Assembly: GCF_003721515.1 (NCBI RefSeq)
Contig: NZ_RJJD01000008.1
Span: forward strand, 310,001 to 374,000
Direction: 5' to 3'
Length of the DNA: 64,000 bases
From: Rufibacter latericius
Lineage (GTDB): Bacteria > Bacteroidota > Bacteroidia > Cytophagales > Hymenobacteraceae
Positions 14,916 to 23,834 of the stretch are shown piece after piece. The notes beneath the pieces are model-generated. The model ran no database searches, was not told where the DNA came from, and was given only the letters and a program-made list of their open reading frames with translations. Every line of letters begins with the position of its first letter. The first letter of the stretch is position 1. The position numbers and the translations under genes were made by a program.

Positions 14916-17906
14916 ATGCGTAACAAAGGTTTTATCCTGGTATTGACGGTAATTGTATCGGCGTTGTGCCTTTACTATTTATCGTTCTCGCTGGTCTCTA
15001 AAGGCGTTGAGAAAGACGCTACTGCTTTTGCCACCACGGCTAATGGCAAGCTAGACCACTACAAAAGACAATCGTACCTTGACTCGGTGTGGAAAGCTCC
15101 GGTGTTCAACTTCCTGGGAGCCGAGTACACCTACCAGCAGGTAAAGGAAAGCGAACTGGGCCTTGGCCTTGACTTGAAAGGTGGGATGCACGTAACGCTG
15201 GAGGTTTCTCCGGTGGAAATCATCCGTGCCATGGCCGGCGGTCGTAAAGACGCCGCGTTTGAGCAGGCGATTGCCCGTGCCCAGAAACTGCAGGCCACAA
15301 GCCAGCAGAGCTTTGTAAACCTGTTCTACAACTCTTACCGCGAGATTCAGCCAAACGCGAAACTGGCTTCTATCTTCGCTAACAGCACTACCCGTAACCT
15401 GAGCTACAACTCTACCGACAAGGAAGTATTAGCGGTCATCAACAAAGAAGTGGATGACGCGGTAGCCCGTTCTTTCAACATCCTTCGTACCCGTATCGAT
15501 AAGTTCGGGGTGAACCAGCCAAACATCCAGCACCTGAAAGGTACCAACCGTATCCAGATCGAGTTGCCCGGCGTGGATAACCCAGAGCGTGTGCGTAAAC
15601 TCTTACAAGGAACTGCTAACCTGGAGTTCTGGGAAGTATGGAGCATTCAGGACTATGGTCCTTATTTCACCCAACTGAATGACTACCTGGTAAAACAAGA
15701 GGCTGCAAACAAACTGAAAGGCAACACTGCCGGTGCTGCTTCTTTGGCTTCTGCCGCTGATACTTCTGCCAATGCCTTAACCGGAGCCGCTGCCAAAGAC
15801 ACTTCTGCCTTAGCTGCCCAGTTAAGCAAACCAGCCGATAGCGCTGCTGCCAAGAAAGACTCCATCAACCCGAACCAAAGCTCACTTCTGGCTCGTCTGT
15901 TCACTACTCTGCCTAACGGTTTAGGTACCAACGTACGTGACACTGCCAAAGTAAACGCCTTGTTTGCCAAGCAGGAAGTAAGAGCCTTGTTCCCACAAAA
16001 CCTGAAGTTCTTATGGGGTGTGAAGCCAATCGTTTCTAACGATGGTGCTGAGTTCCTGGAACTGTACGCTGTGAAAAAAGGCCGCGAAGGAAAAGCTCCT
16101 TTGACCGGTGAGTACATTGCAGATGCCCGTCAGGACTACGATCAGCAAGGTCGCCCGGAGATCAATATGAGCATGAACGCCGCTGGTTCTAAGAAATGGC
16201 AGCGCTTGACCGGTGACAACATAGGGAAACAAGTGGCCATTGTACTGGATAACTATGTGTACTCTGCCCCTGTGGTACAAGGCGAGATTGCCGGCGGTAA
16301 CTCTTCTATCTCTGGTTCTTTCACCATTGAAGAAGCCCAAGACTTAGCCAACATCCTGAAAGCCGGTAAAATGCCTGCTCCTACCCGTATTGTGGAAGAA
16401 GCCATTGTAGGTCCGTCTTTGGGTCAGGAAGCCATCAACCAAGGCTTGCTTTCTGCTCTGGCCGGTATGGGCCTGGTGGTTCTGTTCATGTTTGCGTACT
16501 ATAGCAAAGGTGGTCTGATTGCCAACATCGCCCTATTGTTCAACATCTTCTTCATCATTGGTATTCTGGCGCAGTTTGGTACTGCCTTGACCTTGCCGGG
16601 TATTGCCGGTATGGTATTGACCATGGGTATGTCTGTGGATGCGAACGTACTGATCTTTGAGCGTATCAAGGAAGAGTTGCACGGCGGCCTGAGCATGGGC
16701 GAAGCCATCAAGAAAGGCTACAGCAAAGCGTTTAGCTCTATCTTTGACTCTAACGTGACTACGTTATTGGCCGGTATCATCCTGTACTTCTTCGGTTCAG
16801 GTCCGGTAAAAGGATTCGCCATCACGTTGATGATTGGTATTGCTACCTCTTTCTTCACTGCGGTTTACATCTCTCGTTTACTGATTGAGTGGATGACCAA
16901 AGGCAAAGAAACCGCCAACCTCTCTCTGGAGACTCCGCTTTCCAGAAACTGGTTCAAGAACATCAAGTTTGACATCCTGGGTAACCGCAAGAAAGCCTAC
17001 ATTTTCTCGGCTGCCTTCATTCTGTTCGGTATTGTGGCGGTGTTCATCAAAGGTGAACTGCCGTTGGGCGTGGACTTCAAAGGTGGTCGTTCTTACGTGG
17101 TAGACTTCAACAGCGCGGTTCCTGCCTCAGAAGTAAGATCTGCGTTGGATGACGAATTCAAAGGTGCGGGTACTGAGGTGAAAACCTATGGCGCCAGCAA
17201 CCGTCTGAAAGTCACCACCAGTTACATCGCTGAGGACGAGTCTACCCAAGCGGATGAGGCTGTAAGAACTGCTCTGGTACAGGGTCTTAAAGAATACCAG
17301 ACGCAGAACCCAAGAATTGTAAGTTCTTCTAAGGTTGGGGCTACCATGGCCGATGACATCCAGAAGACAGCCATGATTGCGGTGTTGCTTGCCTTCGCTG
17401 GTATCTTCCTTTACCTGGCCTTCCGTTTCAGCCGCTGGCAGTTCAGCTTGGGTGGGGTAATCGCTTTGATCCACGACGTGTTGATCGTGTTCTCCGCCTT
17501 TACCATCGCCAACCTGTTTGGGGTTTCCTTCGAGATGGACCAGGTATTCATCGCTTCTATCCTGACCATCATTGGTTACTCCATCAACGATACCGTGGTT
17601 GTGTTTGACCGTATCCGGGAATTTACCCAGGAGAACCCACGCATGAAGTTCCGTGACATTGTGAACCCAGCCTTGAACAGCACGTTCAGCCGTACCATCA
17701 TCACCAACTTAACGGTATTGCTGGTGGTGATCATCCTGTTCATCTTCGGTGGCGAGACCCTGAGAGGCTTCTCCTTCGCGATGCTGGTTGGTTCTTTGAC
17801 CGGTACTTACTCTACGTTGTTCATTGCCGCTCCTATTGTGGTGGACACCACCAATGTGGACAAAGAGAAACTAGTGGCTGTGAAGCCAGTTGTGACCGCA
17901 GGCTAA
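14916..17906 (+). CDS. secDF: protein translocase subunit SecDF (fusion)
   Basis: A 996-residue fusion of SecD and SecF, with twelve transmembrane helices in two RND-like halves. The SecD half starts with a helix at about residues 5-25, and LGLDLKGGMHVTLEV leads into the large periplasmic P1 region. This region carries an Ala/Ser/Asp-rich low-complexity insert at about 260-330. GMSVDANVLIFERIKEE is the conserved SecD helix-4 motif. The SecF half begins near residue 690; LGVDFKGGRSYVVDF and IGYSINDTVVVFDRIRE are the equivalents. It uses the proton gradient to help SecYEG release exported proteins. Gene fusion is the norm in Bacteroidota. Confidence 0.97.
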   Translation: MRNKGFILVLTVIVSALCLYYLSFSLVSKGVEKDATAFATTANGKLDHYKRQSYLDSVWKAPVFNFLGAEYTYQQVKESELGLGLDLKGGMHVTLEVSPVEIIRAMAGGRKDAAFEQAIARAQKLQATSQQSFVNLFYNSYREIQPNAKLASIFANSTTRNLSYNSTDKEVLAVINKEVDDAVARSFNILRTRIDKFGVNQPNIQHLKGTNRIQIELPGVDNPERVRKLLQGTANLEFWEVWSIQDYGPYFTQLNDYLVKQEAANKLKGNTAGAASLASAADTSANALTGAAAKDTSALAAQLSKPADSAAAKKDSINPNQSSLLARLFTTLPNGLGTNVRDTAKVNALFAKQEVRALFPQNLKFLWGVKPIVSNDGAEFLELYAVKKGREGKAPLTGEYIADARQDYDQQGRPEINMSMNAAGSKKWQRLTGDNIGKQVAIVLDNYVYSAPVVQGEIAGGNSSISGSFTIEEAQDLANILKAGKMPAPTRIVEEAIVGPSLGQEAINQGLLSALAGMGLVVLFMFAYYSKGGLIANIALLFNIFFIIGILAQFGTALTLPGIAGMVLTMGMSVDANVLIFERIKEELHGGLSMGEAIKKGYSKAFSSIFDSNVTTLLAGIILYFFGSGPVKGFAITLMIGIATSFFTAVYISRLLIEWMTKGKETANLSLETPLSRNWFKNIKFDILGNRKKAYIFSAAFILFGIVAVFIKGELPLGVDFKGGRSYVVDFNSAVPASEVRSALDDEFKGAGTEVKTYGASNRLKVTTSYIAEDESTQADEAVRTALVQGLKEYQTQNPRIVSSSKVGATMADDIQKTAMIAVLLAFAGIFLYLAFRFSRWQFSLGGVIALIHDVLIVFSAFTIANLFGVSFEMDQVFIASILTIIGYSINDTVVVFDRIREFTQENPRMKFRDIVNPALNSTFSRTIITNLTVLLVVIILFIFGGETLRGFSFAMLVGSLTGTYSTLFIAAPIVVDTTNVDKEKLVAVKPVVTAG

Positions 17907-17913
17907 TCCTGCA

Positions 17914-17988
17914 GTCAGCATAAAAGGAAGCAATAAAAAAGGCCGGGCAATTACCCGGCCTTTTTTATTGCTTCCTTTTATGGCTGAC
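17914..17988. terminator. very long bidirectional terminator hairpin after secDF
   Basis: About 34 bp of stem with one bulge: 17914-17947 pairs with 17954-17988 around a 6-nt loop. The core GGCCGGG/CCCGGCC is flanked by six A and six T residues, so it works on either strand. It is the longest stem in the window. Confidence 0.9.
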
Positions 17989-18029
17989 TTAACCCCAGGA
18001 GTAAAATCTTCTGGAACTGCTTTACCTGT

Positions 18030-18114
18030 CCTTTTCCAAAAGGAGGCTTGAAATGGCAAACCACCACAAACCTGTTTCTGAGCCAACCATGTTTTAGGCC
18101 TCCTTTTAGAAAAG
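18030..18114. repeat. 17-bp inverted repeat with 50-bp spacer
   Basis: CTTTTCCAAAAGGAGGC near 18031-18047 pairs with GCCTCCTTTTAGAAAAG at 18098-18114 (16 of 17). It lies between the secDF terminator and the antiporter gene. Function unknown. The remaining gap up to 18268 holds only a nested-palindrome copy. Confidence 0.55.
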
Positions 18115-18194
18115 GAAACCAAAAGGCCAGAAATGTATCTGGCTTTTTCAATTTCAATTCACTTCTGGACTATCCGGGAAACTACTCCTGAAAT

Positions 18195-18230
18195 GCTTTA
18201 GCCCTGTTTTCCTAAAACCGGGGCTAAAAC
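18195..18230 (+). repeat. nested-palindrome repeat copy
   Basis: GCTTTAGCCCTGTTTT-CCT-AAAACCGGGGCTAAAAC: both the inner and the outer arms pair. It is 38 bp beyond the stop of the antiporter gene. Confidence 0.7.
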
Positions 18231-18268
18231 ATTAGCTCAGAGTCTGGAAACCTGAAGGCTTTTGCTGT

Positions 18269-20521
18269 TTACAACGGGGCCGGTTCATTCACCAACGTAC
18301 CTTCCAGTTGCTTGATGCGCCTGGGCACACCCACAATCCAGACAAGGTCACCTTCCTCAAAAACAAGCTCAGAATCTGGGTTAAGAATGCGCTGGCCTTT
18401 CCTTTCGATACCCACAATCAAGCCTTTCGTCTTATCCCGGACCCCGGAGTTACGGATGGATTTGTGCAACAAGGCGGAGTCTGATTTCACCTGCAGTTTC
18501 TGCAACCTCACCTCTTCCTTCTGCCCTTCAACTTCATCTGGTAACAGGACTTTGTTCTGGATAAACTGCCTAAACGCCTCCATCTGCTCATCAGACCCAA
18601 AAACGTACAGCTTGTCTTTGGGGAACAGCAGTTCGTTGCGCGTAGGTGCCAGAATGGTGCGATCGCCGCGTTCAATGACAGCCACATTTATCCCATATTT
18701 CTCCCTGATCTGTAGATCGAGCAAACTTTGCCCTACCACAGCAGACTCAGGCATGACGTCAAAACTGGTAAGGTGAACATCCCAGGGCGTAAGGGTGTGG
18801 TGCATTTTGGCTGCCTCCTGGATTTCCCGGGCATTTAGGTTTCGCACAAACCGGTTCTCAATCCGGATATAGAATCGCTGGATTCTCTTGGAGAAAACCA
18901 CCATGAGCGCAGTGATCAACAATCCGCCAAAAACCGCTAATTGCACCGAGAAGAATTGGTTAAGCAGAAACCCAATGAAAAGGATTGCCACCGCAATGCG
19001 GCCAAACTCAAGCACAATGATCAGGCTTCGGTAATTGCGGTTGGCCCAAATACGCCCTTGCGCCTCTTTCTGCGGATGGTGCACAGCCAAGGCCCACAGA
19101 AACGGAGCCATGAAGATGAGGGTGATCACCGTAGTGGCGATGTTGCCCAAGGTTCCTTCCACCACATGCTGGGTAATAAGGGGATTGAGGTAACGGCCCG
19201 AAAGCAGCACAATGCTGATGATGATCACCGAGAACACCACCAAATTGATGCCGTAGGATTGGAGCACCAGTTTCCAGTCACTGGTGGTGGAGATGGTCTG
19301 GGTGCCGGAACTGTACTGGTTCAATGATTTACGCCACTTCTCCGGCAGAACCCGGTCAACCGTTCTGTACAGCGGTTCGGCTAGTTTAATCATGTAGGGA
19401 GTGGTAAACGTGGTGATCGCGGATACCGCCACCGCCACTGGATACAGGAAATCGCTGGTTACTTTAAGCGTCACGCCCAGGGTAGCGATGATAAACGAGA
19501 ACTCCCCGATCTGCGACACACTCATCCCCGACTGAATAGAGGTTTTCAAGCCTTGCCCGGAGATCAGTCCGCCTGCGGAGATACTCAAGAATTTACCCAC
19601 CAACGTGACAATGGTAATGACCGCGATAGGGCCGGCGTAATTAACGATAGTAGCAGGGTCAATCAGGATTCCGACGGAAACAAAGAAAATGGCCCCAAAA
19701 AGGTCTTTTACTGAGGAAATAAGGTGCTCTATTTTTTCGGCTTTGGTGGTCTCCGCTAAGATAGATCCCATGATGAACGCGCCCAAAGCAGGAGAGAATC
19801 CGGCTTGGGCGGCCAGAATCACCATAAGAAAACAAAGCGCGAGGGAGACAATGAGCAAGGTCTCATCGTTCATAAGCTTGCTGGCTTTGCGCAGAAACGT
19901 GGGGATGAGGAAAATTCCGCCCAGGAACCAGAGCATCAGGAAGAAAGCCAGTTTAAGGACGGCGGCCAGCATCTCGGTACCGGCAAACTGTTGGCTTACG
20001 GCCAGGGTGGAAAGCAGCACCAAAAGCAAAATAGCCACCAGATCTTCCACAATCAAGACGCCAAACACCAGGCCCGCAAACCGCTGCGACTTCACGCCCA
20101 GTTCGTCAAAAGCCCTGATGATGATGGTAGTGGAGGAAATGGAGAGAATACCGCCCAGGAAGATGCTATCCATGGTAGACCAACCCAGAATCTTTCCGGC
20201 CAGGTAGCCCAGCAGCAGCATCACCACTACCTCTATTAGCGCCATTACGGAGGAGGCCCCTCCTACTTTCACCAGCTTCTTGAAGCTGAATTCCAGCCCC
20301 AGGCTGAAAAGAAGGAAAATAACTCCAATCTCGGCCCAAATAGTAATACTCTCGTTTTCCATGATGGTGGGAAACAGCGCCACGTGGGGGCCAACCAGCA
20401 GCCCCGCAATGATGTAGCCCAGCACCAAAGGTTGCTTCAGCTTTTTGAAGAGAAGCGTGGTAATGCCGGCGGCCCCAAGAATAAGGCCCAGGTCGGTTAC
20501 CAAATGTGGTAGGTGTGTCAT
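18269..20521 (-). CDS. CPA2-family cation:proton antiporter with two TrkA_C domains
   Basis: A 750-residue membrane protein. Residues about 10-385 are an Na_H_exchanger (KefB/GerN-like) domain with 12-13 helices; GLLVGPHVALFP and GVIFLLFSLGLEFS are typical. Four more helices span about 420-560. The cytoplasmic tail carries two TrkA_C/RCK_C domains (about 605-665 and 685-745), each ending in a G-x-D-x-x-x-V/I-x-G-like strand. There is no NAD-binding TrkA_N domain, unlike E. coli KefB/KefC. It probably exchanges K+ or Na+ for H+, gated by a ligand at the RCK_C pair; the ion is an inference. Single gene, closed by the secDF hairpin. Confidence 0.9.
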   Translation of the reverse strand: MTHLPHLVTDLGLILGAAGITTLLFKKLKQPLVLGYIIAGLLVGPHVALFPTIMENESITIWAEIGVIFLLFSLGLEFSFKKLVKVGGASSVMALIEVVVMLLLGYLAGKILGWSTMDSIFLGGILSISSTTIIIRAFDELGVKSQRFAGLVFGVLIVEDLVAILLLVLLSTLAVSQQFAGTEMLAAVLKLAFFLMLWFLGGIFLIPTFLRKASKLMNDETLLIVSLALCFLMVILAAQAGFSPALGAFIMGSILAETTKAEKIEHLISSVKDLFGAIFFVSVGILIDPATIVNYAGPIAVITIVTLVGKFLSISAGGLISGQGLKTSIQSGMSVSQIGEFSFIIATLGVTLKVTSDFLYPVAVAVSAITTFTTPYMIKLAEPLYRTVDRVLPEKWRKSLNQYSSGTQTISTTSDWKLVLQSYGINLVVFSVIIISIVLLSGRYLNPLITQHVVEGTLGNIATTVITLIFMAPFLWALAVHHPQKEAQGRIWANRNYRSLIIVLEFGRIAVAILFIGFLLNQFFSVQLAVFGGLLITALMVVFSKRIQRFYIRIENRFVRNLNAREIQEAAKMHHTLTPWDVHLTSFDVMPESAVVGQSLLDLQIREKYGINVAVIERGDRTILAPTRNELLFPKDKLYVFGSDEQMEAFRQFIQNKVLLPDEVEGQKEEVRLQKLQVKSDSALLHKSIRNSGVRDKTKGLIVGIERKGQRILNPDSELVFEEGDLVWIVGVPRRIKQLEGTLVNEPAPL

Positions 20522-20880
20522 AAATTTTAACTTGTGATCGAAAGTAAACGCAAGGGTGAAACCGATAAAATCCAGCGGACCACCAAGGGTTCATGTCAAG
20601 GAAAAGGGTACGGGCTGTGTTTGCCAGCACCTAAAGCAAAACCATACAGAAGGTTAATTCCAGGTACTTAATTTCGCAACCGCAGAGAACACTGAAGTTC
20701 AACGAAGGAGTTAACAGAAAACCAGCGGCACAAAGTAGTCCAGCAGATTTGGGCCTGTTTTCAGTAAAATAGCCTTAAAACGAAGCTAACAACAACACGG
20801 CTTCAGGGTTGCCCTGGTTTGTCTTTTTACGCAAATTGGCTAAGGCTGGTAGATTCTCAGGCCGGAAACAGGAAGGCTGC
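20522..20880. other. intergenic region
   Basis: No gene is supported. A minus-strand TACTTTCG (20539-20546) just upstream of the antiporter start could be its -7 element. A nested-palindrome copy (GGGCCTGTTTTCAGTAAAAT then AGCCTTAAAAC) is at 20751-20782. Confidence 0.55.
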
Positions 20881-21276
20881 CTACGGGGCATTGGGCTGCT
20901 GCGAAGATAGCAACAACCGCGAGTGGAAATCAGGGACAAAGGAAATGCCGCCGTGCGGGTCTGGGTCCAGGGTAGCTAAATGGCGGGAAGGAAGCTCAGG
21001 CTGCAATGGATGCAGCGCCAGCGGAAACTTGAGGACGGGCGAAGAGGAAGCCTTGGCATCTGGAAAAGCGTGTACGCCTTCCTGCTTTACAACCGCCTGT
21101 TCATTGTCTGCTGAACCTAGGTCCGTTTCAAGGGTGTTTTTGGCAGTAGGGCCGAAAAACAGAAACCGGTACACTTCCACCTCCTGACCCGGCAAGGTCA
21201 CCGCCCAGAGCAACACCACCCACATAAGGGGGTATTTCAGATGATGTTTCGCTATTCTGAGGAGGTAATTCAGCAT
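20881..21276 (-). CDS. small membrane-anchored orphan protein
   Basis: A 131-residue protein, started at the ATG at 21276 (an alternative upstream in-frame start at 21312 adds 12 residues). Residues about 13-29 form one transmembrane segment or signal anchor (YPLMWVVLLWAVTLPG), followed by VEVYRFLFFGP. The rest is polar with Pro and His and ends QQPNAP. I do not recognise a family. It shares VVKQ and the PNAP end with the orphan at 14381. A TTTG-N20-TTATTTTG arrangement upstream on the minus strand could be a weak promoter. It sits alone and diverges from the YitT gene. Confidence 0.5.
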   Translation of the reverse strand: MLNYLLRIAKHHLKYPLMWVVLLWAVTLPGQEVEVYRFLFFGPTAKNTLETDLGSADNEQAVVKQEGVHAFPDAKASSSPVLKFPLALHPLQPELPSRHLATLDPDPHGGISFVPDFHSRLLLSSQQPNAP

Positions 21277-21395
21277 TATTACAAAATAAAAGCTAAATGC
21301 CTTAAATGGCAAATGTTCCTCTAAACTAGACTATAAACGCATTTTACTTATATTTAAAAGCTCCATACCACAGAAACCACCTCAAACCCCTCTTA

Positions 21396-22277
21396 ATGCA
21401 GACAGTCGCTACTAAACATTTTACCTTTTCCTCAGAAGTAAAAAACGTTATCCTCATTCTCCTGGGCATTCTATCGGCCAGCATGGGCCTTAAGGGCTTT
21501 TTGCTTTCCAGCCACTTGATTGACGGAGGCGTGACCGGTATTTCCATGCTTCTGACCCACCTATTTGGGATACCGCTCTCTGTGTTGATTGTGGGGCTCA
21601 ACCTGCCGTTTATCTTCATGGGCTACCGGTACGTAGGCCACCTTTTCGCTATTAAAAGTGCCCTGGCCATTGTGGGTCTTTCCCTGAGTCTGGTTTTTAT
21701 CTCCTTTCCTGAATTCACCACAGATACCATGCTCACAGCCATTTTCGGGGGCGTGTTTATTGGCTTAGGGATAGGATTGGCCATGCGGGGCGGGTCTGTG
21801 CTGGACGGCACCGAGATTGCGGCTGTGATGGTGAGCAAAGTGTACCCGGTTTTAAAGGTAAGTGACGTGATCCTACTTCTAAACATCATCATCTTTATGA
21901 CCGCTGCCCTCTTTTTGGGCACCGATGTGGCACTCTACTCCATTTTAACATACTTTTCCGCCTCTAAAATGATTGATTTCCTGCTGCACGGAATTGAGCA
22001 ATATACGGGCGTGACCATCATCTCAGCGCTGAGTGAGGAAATACGGGTTTCCATTACTGAGAAACTGGGCCGAGGCGTTACTATTTACCAAGGGAAAAGA
22101 GGTTTCGGGAAGCGAGGCCACAATCTGGAGATTGACATCATCTTCACCGTGGTAACCCGGCTGGAGATTCCGGCTCTACGCCGGGAAGTGAAACTCATTG
22201 ACCCAGACGCCTTCCTGATCCAGCAGAGCATTGATGACACCGATGGCGGCATGGTGAAAAGAAGGCCATTGCACTAA
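21396..22277 (+). CDS. YitT-family membrane protein (DUF161/DUF2179)
   Basis: A 293-residue protein. About five or six transmembrane helices occupy residues 15-205, with the repeated YitT module (LLSSHLIDGGVTGISMLL, and GGVFIGLGIGLAMRGGSVLDGTE). A C-terminal cytoplasmic DUF2179 domain follows (about 215-285, TIISALSEEIRVSITEKLGRGVTIY). YitT proteins are common inner-membrane proteins of unproven function. It is closed by the bidirectional hairpin at 22316-22381 facing the APC permease. Confidence 0.9.
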   Translation: MQTVATKHFTFSSEVKNVILILLGILSASMGLKGFLLSSHLIDGGVTGISMLLTHLFGIPLSVLIVGLNLPFIFMGYRYVGHLFAIKSALAIVGLSLSLVFISFPEFTTDTMLTAIFGGVFIGLGIGLAMRGGSVLDGTEIAAVMVSKVYPVLKVSDVILLLNIIIFMTAALFLGTDVALYSILTYFSASKMIDFLLHGIEQYTGVTIISALSEEIRVSITEKLGRGVTIYQGKRGFGKRGHNLEIDIIFTVVTRLEIPALRREVKLIDPDAFLIQQSIDDTDGGMVKRRPLH

Positions 22278-22315
22278 ACTTATCCTGCCTGCCAGGTACT
22301 TTCCCATATTCAACT

Positions 22316-22381
22316 AAAATCCCGATCTCGTTTTAGGCTGGTTTCTGTAGAATCAGGCTTAAAACAAGATCGGGATTTTTT
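22316..22381. terminator. bidirectional terminator with nested palindrome in its stem
   Basis: AAAATCCCGATCT pairs with AGATCGGGATTTT. Inside, GTTTTAGGCTGGTTTC pairs with GAATCAGGCTTAAAAC (22330-22365), a copy of the intergenic repeat. It separates the convergent YitT and APC genes. Confidence 0.85.
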
Positions 22382-22412
22382 AATGGATCAGAAAAGGAAA
22401 GCAATAAAGGCT

Positions 22413-23834
22413 TTACGCGCTCTTTTCTATCGGCATGGGTTCCTGTTTCCCTACATTGTTTTTCAGGAACCACCAGTACATCGGGATACCGGTCAGCATC
22501 AGGATCATGCCTATTCCGGCCTCTCTGGGCCGAACCAGGATGGTATTGAAGAACAAAGCAGTACAGAAAAGCACCATGATGGCGGGCACCACCGGATAAC
22601 CCCAAACTTTGTACGGACGTGGCGCATCGGGCATTTTACGCCTCAGGATGAACACGCCCAGGGTGGTGGCTCCGTAATAGATGAACACCGCGAAAATGAT
22701 CATGTCGGTGAGTTGGTCAAAGGTACCCGAGAGCACCAGAACACAGGCCCACACGCACTGGAAAATCAGGGAATTGGCCGGTACCTGGGATTTATTCAGA
22801 TCGGCGGCCTTCCGGAAGAAGAATCCCTCGCGGGCCATGGCAAAGTAGGTGCGGCAACTGGCCAGAATAGTGGCGTTGGTACAACCCAGGGTGGTAATGA
22901 GAATCAGGACCGAGATAAAGAACCCACCGGCTTCCCAGAAACTCTTCACCGCCTCAATAGCAGCAATCTGGTTTCCGGCGGCATACACCTGCTCCAGCAC
23001 CGGAATGGGCAGCAAGGCCAGGTACGTCGCATTCACCAGCAGGTAAATGGCAATCACCGACAGCACCCCAATGAAAATACCGCGTGGAATGTTGCGCTTG
23101 GCATCTTTGATCTCGCCGCCCACAAACCCGATGGAGGCCCAGCCCTGGTACGCCCAGAACGCCGAAAGCATCGCCGCGAAGACTGCGCTGAACGTAACCG
23201 GCGTGTTGTTGGTGGTGCTCACATCAAAACTGCGGGTGATGTCTGCTTGTCCGCTGCTGAGCCCGAAGAAGATGATCATGAAAATTCCGGCGAACACCAG
23301 TATGAGAATGGCCGTGCTCAGCCCCGCCCCTGTTTTCACGCCCCGGCTGTTGATCCAGGTAAGAACGATAATGAGCAGGATGGCTACCAGCTTCACGTTA
23401 AAATCGGCGAACGGGTAAAACACGCCGCCCAGGCTGTAATCTGCCAAACCCGGTAAGACCGCCGGCAACGGCCCCACACTATTCAAGGACTGCGCGAAGA
23501 CGTATGCCAGCGACGAAATACCCGCCGTCTGGATCACCGTGAAAAGCGACCAGCCGTAGATGAACGCGAAAAACCGATTGTAGATGCGCTTGTAATAGGC
23601 GTACTCGCCCCCGGTATCGGCTAAAAGCCCGGCGATCTCGGCGTTGCTGAGCGCCCCAAACAAGGTGATGATGCCTCCCAGAATCCAGCAGATGAGCACC
23701 CAACCCGGCGAGTGCAGTTCGGCTGCCATGGGTGCCACCTTCTTGTAAACCCCAGACCCAATGATGTTCCCGATCACCACCACTACCACCAGGCGAAGTC
23801 CCAGGGTCCGGTTCAACTGCTTTGAAGTATCCAT
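22413..23834 (-). CDS. APC-family amino acid permease
   Basis: A 473-residue transporter with 12 predicted helices. The first-helix motif is VVVIGNIIGSGVYKK (residues 18-32), and the PGWVLICWILGG and LLADTGGEYAYYKRIY segments are typical of the amino acid-polyamine-organocation family (LAT/SteT-like). It should import or exchange amino acids across the inner membrane; the substrate cannot be read from sequence. Single gene, upstream of a 609-bp gap. Confidence 0.92.
   Translation of the reverse strand: MDTSKQLNRTLGLRLVVVVVIGNIIGSGVYKKVAPMAAELHSPGWVLICWILGGIITLFGALSNAEIAGLLADTGGEYAYYKRIYNRFFAFIYGWSLFTVIQTAGISSLAYVFAQSLNSVGPLPAVLPGLADYSLGGVFYPFADFNVKLVAILLIIVLTWINSRGVKTGAGLSTAILILVFAGIFMIIFFGLSSGQADITRSFDVSTTNNTPVTFSAVFAAMLSAFWAYQGWASIGFVGGEIKDAKRNIPRGIFIGVLSVIAIYLLVNATYLALLPIPVLEQVYAAGNQIAAIEAVKSFWEAGGFFISVLILITTLGCTNATILASCRTYFAMAREGFFFRKAADLNKSQVPANSLIFQCVWACVLVLSGTFDQLTDMIIFAVFIYYGATTLGVFILRRKMPDAPRPYKVWGYPVVPAIMVLFCTALFFNTILVRPREAGIGMILMLTGIPMYWWFLKNNVGKQEPMPIEKSA

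Noticed and set aside
22383-23456. 357-codon plus-strand open frame
   Set aside because: Antisense to the APC permease; composition rich in His, Gln and Asn typical of a shadow, with no domain.
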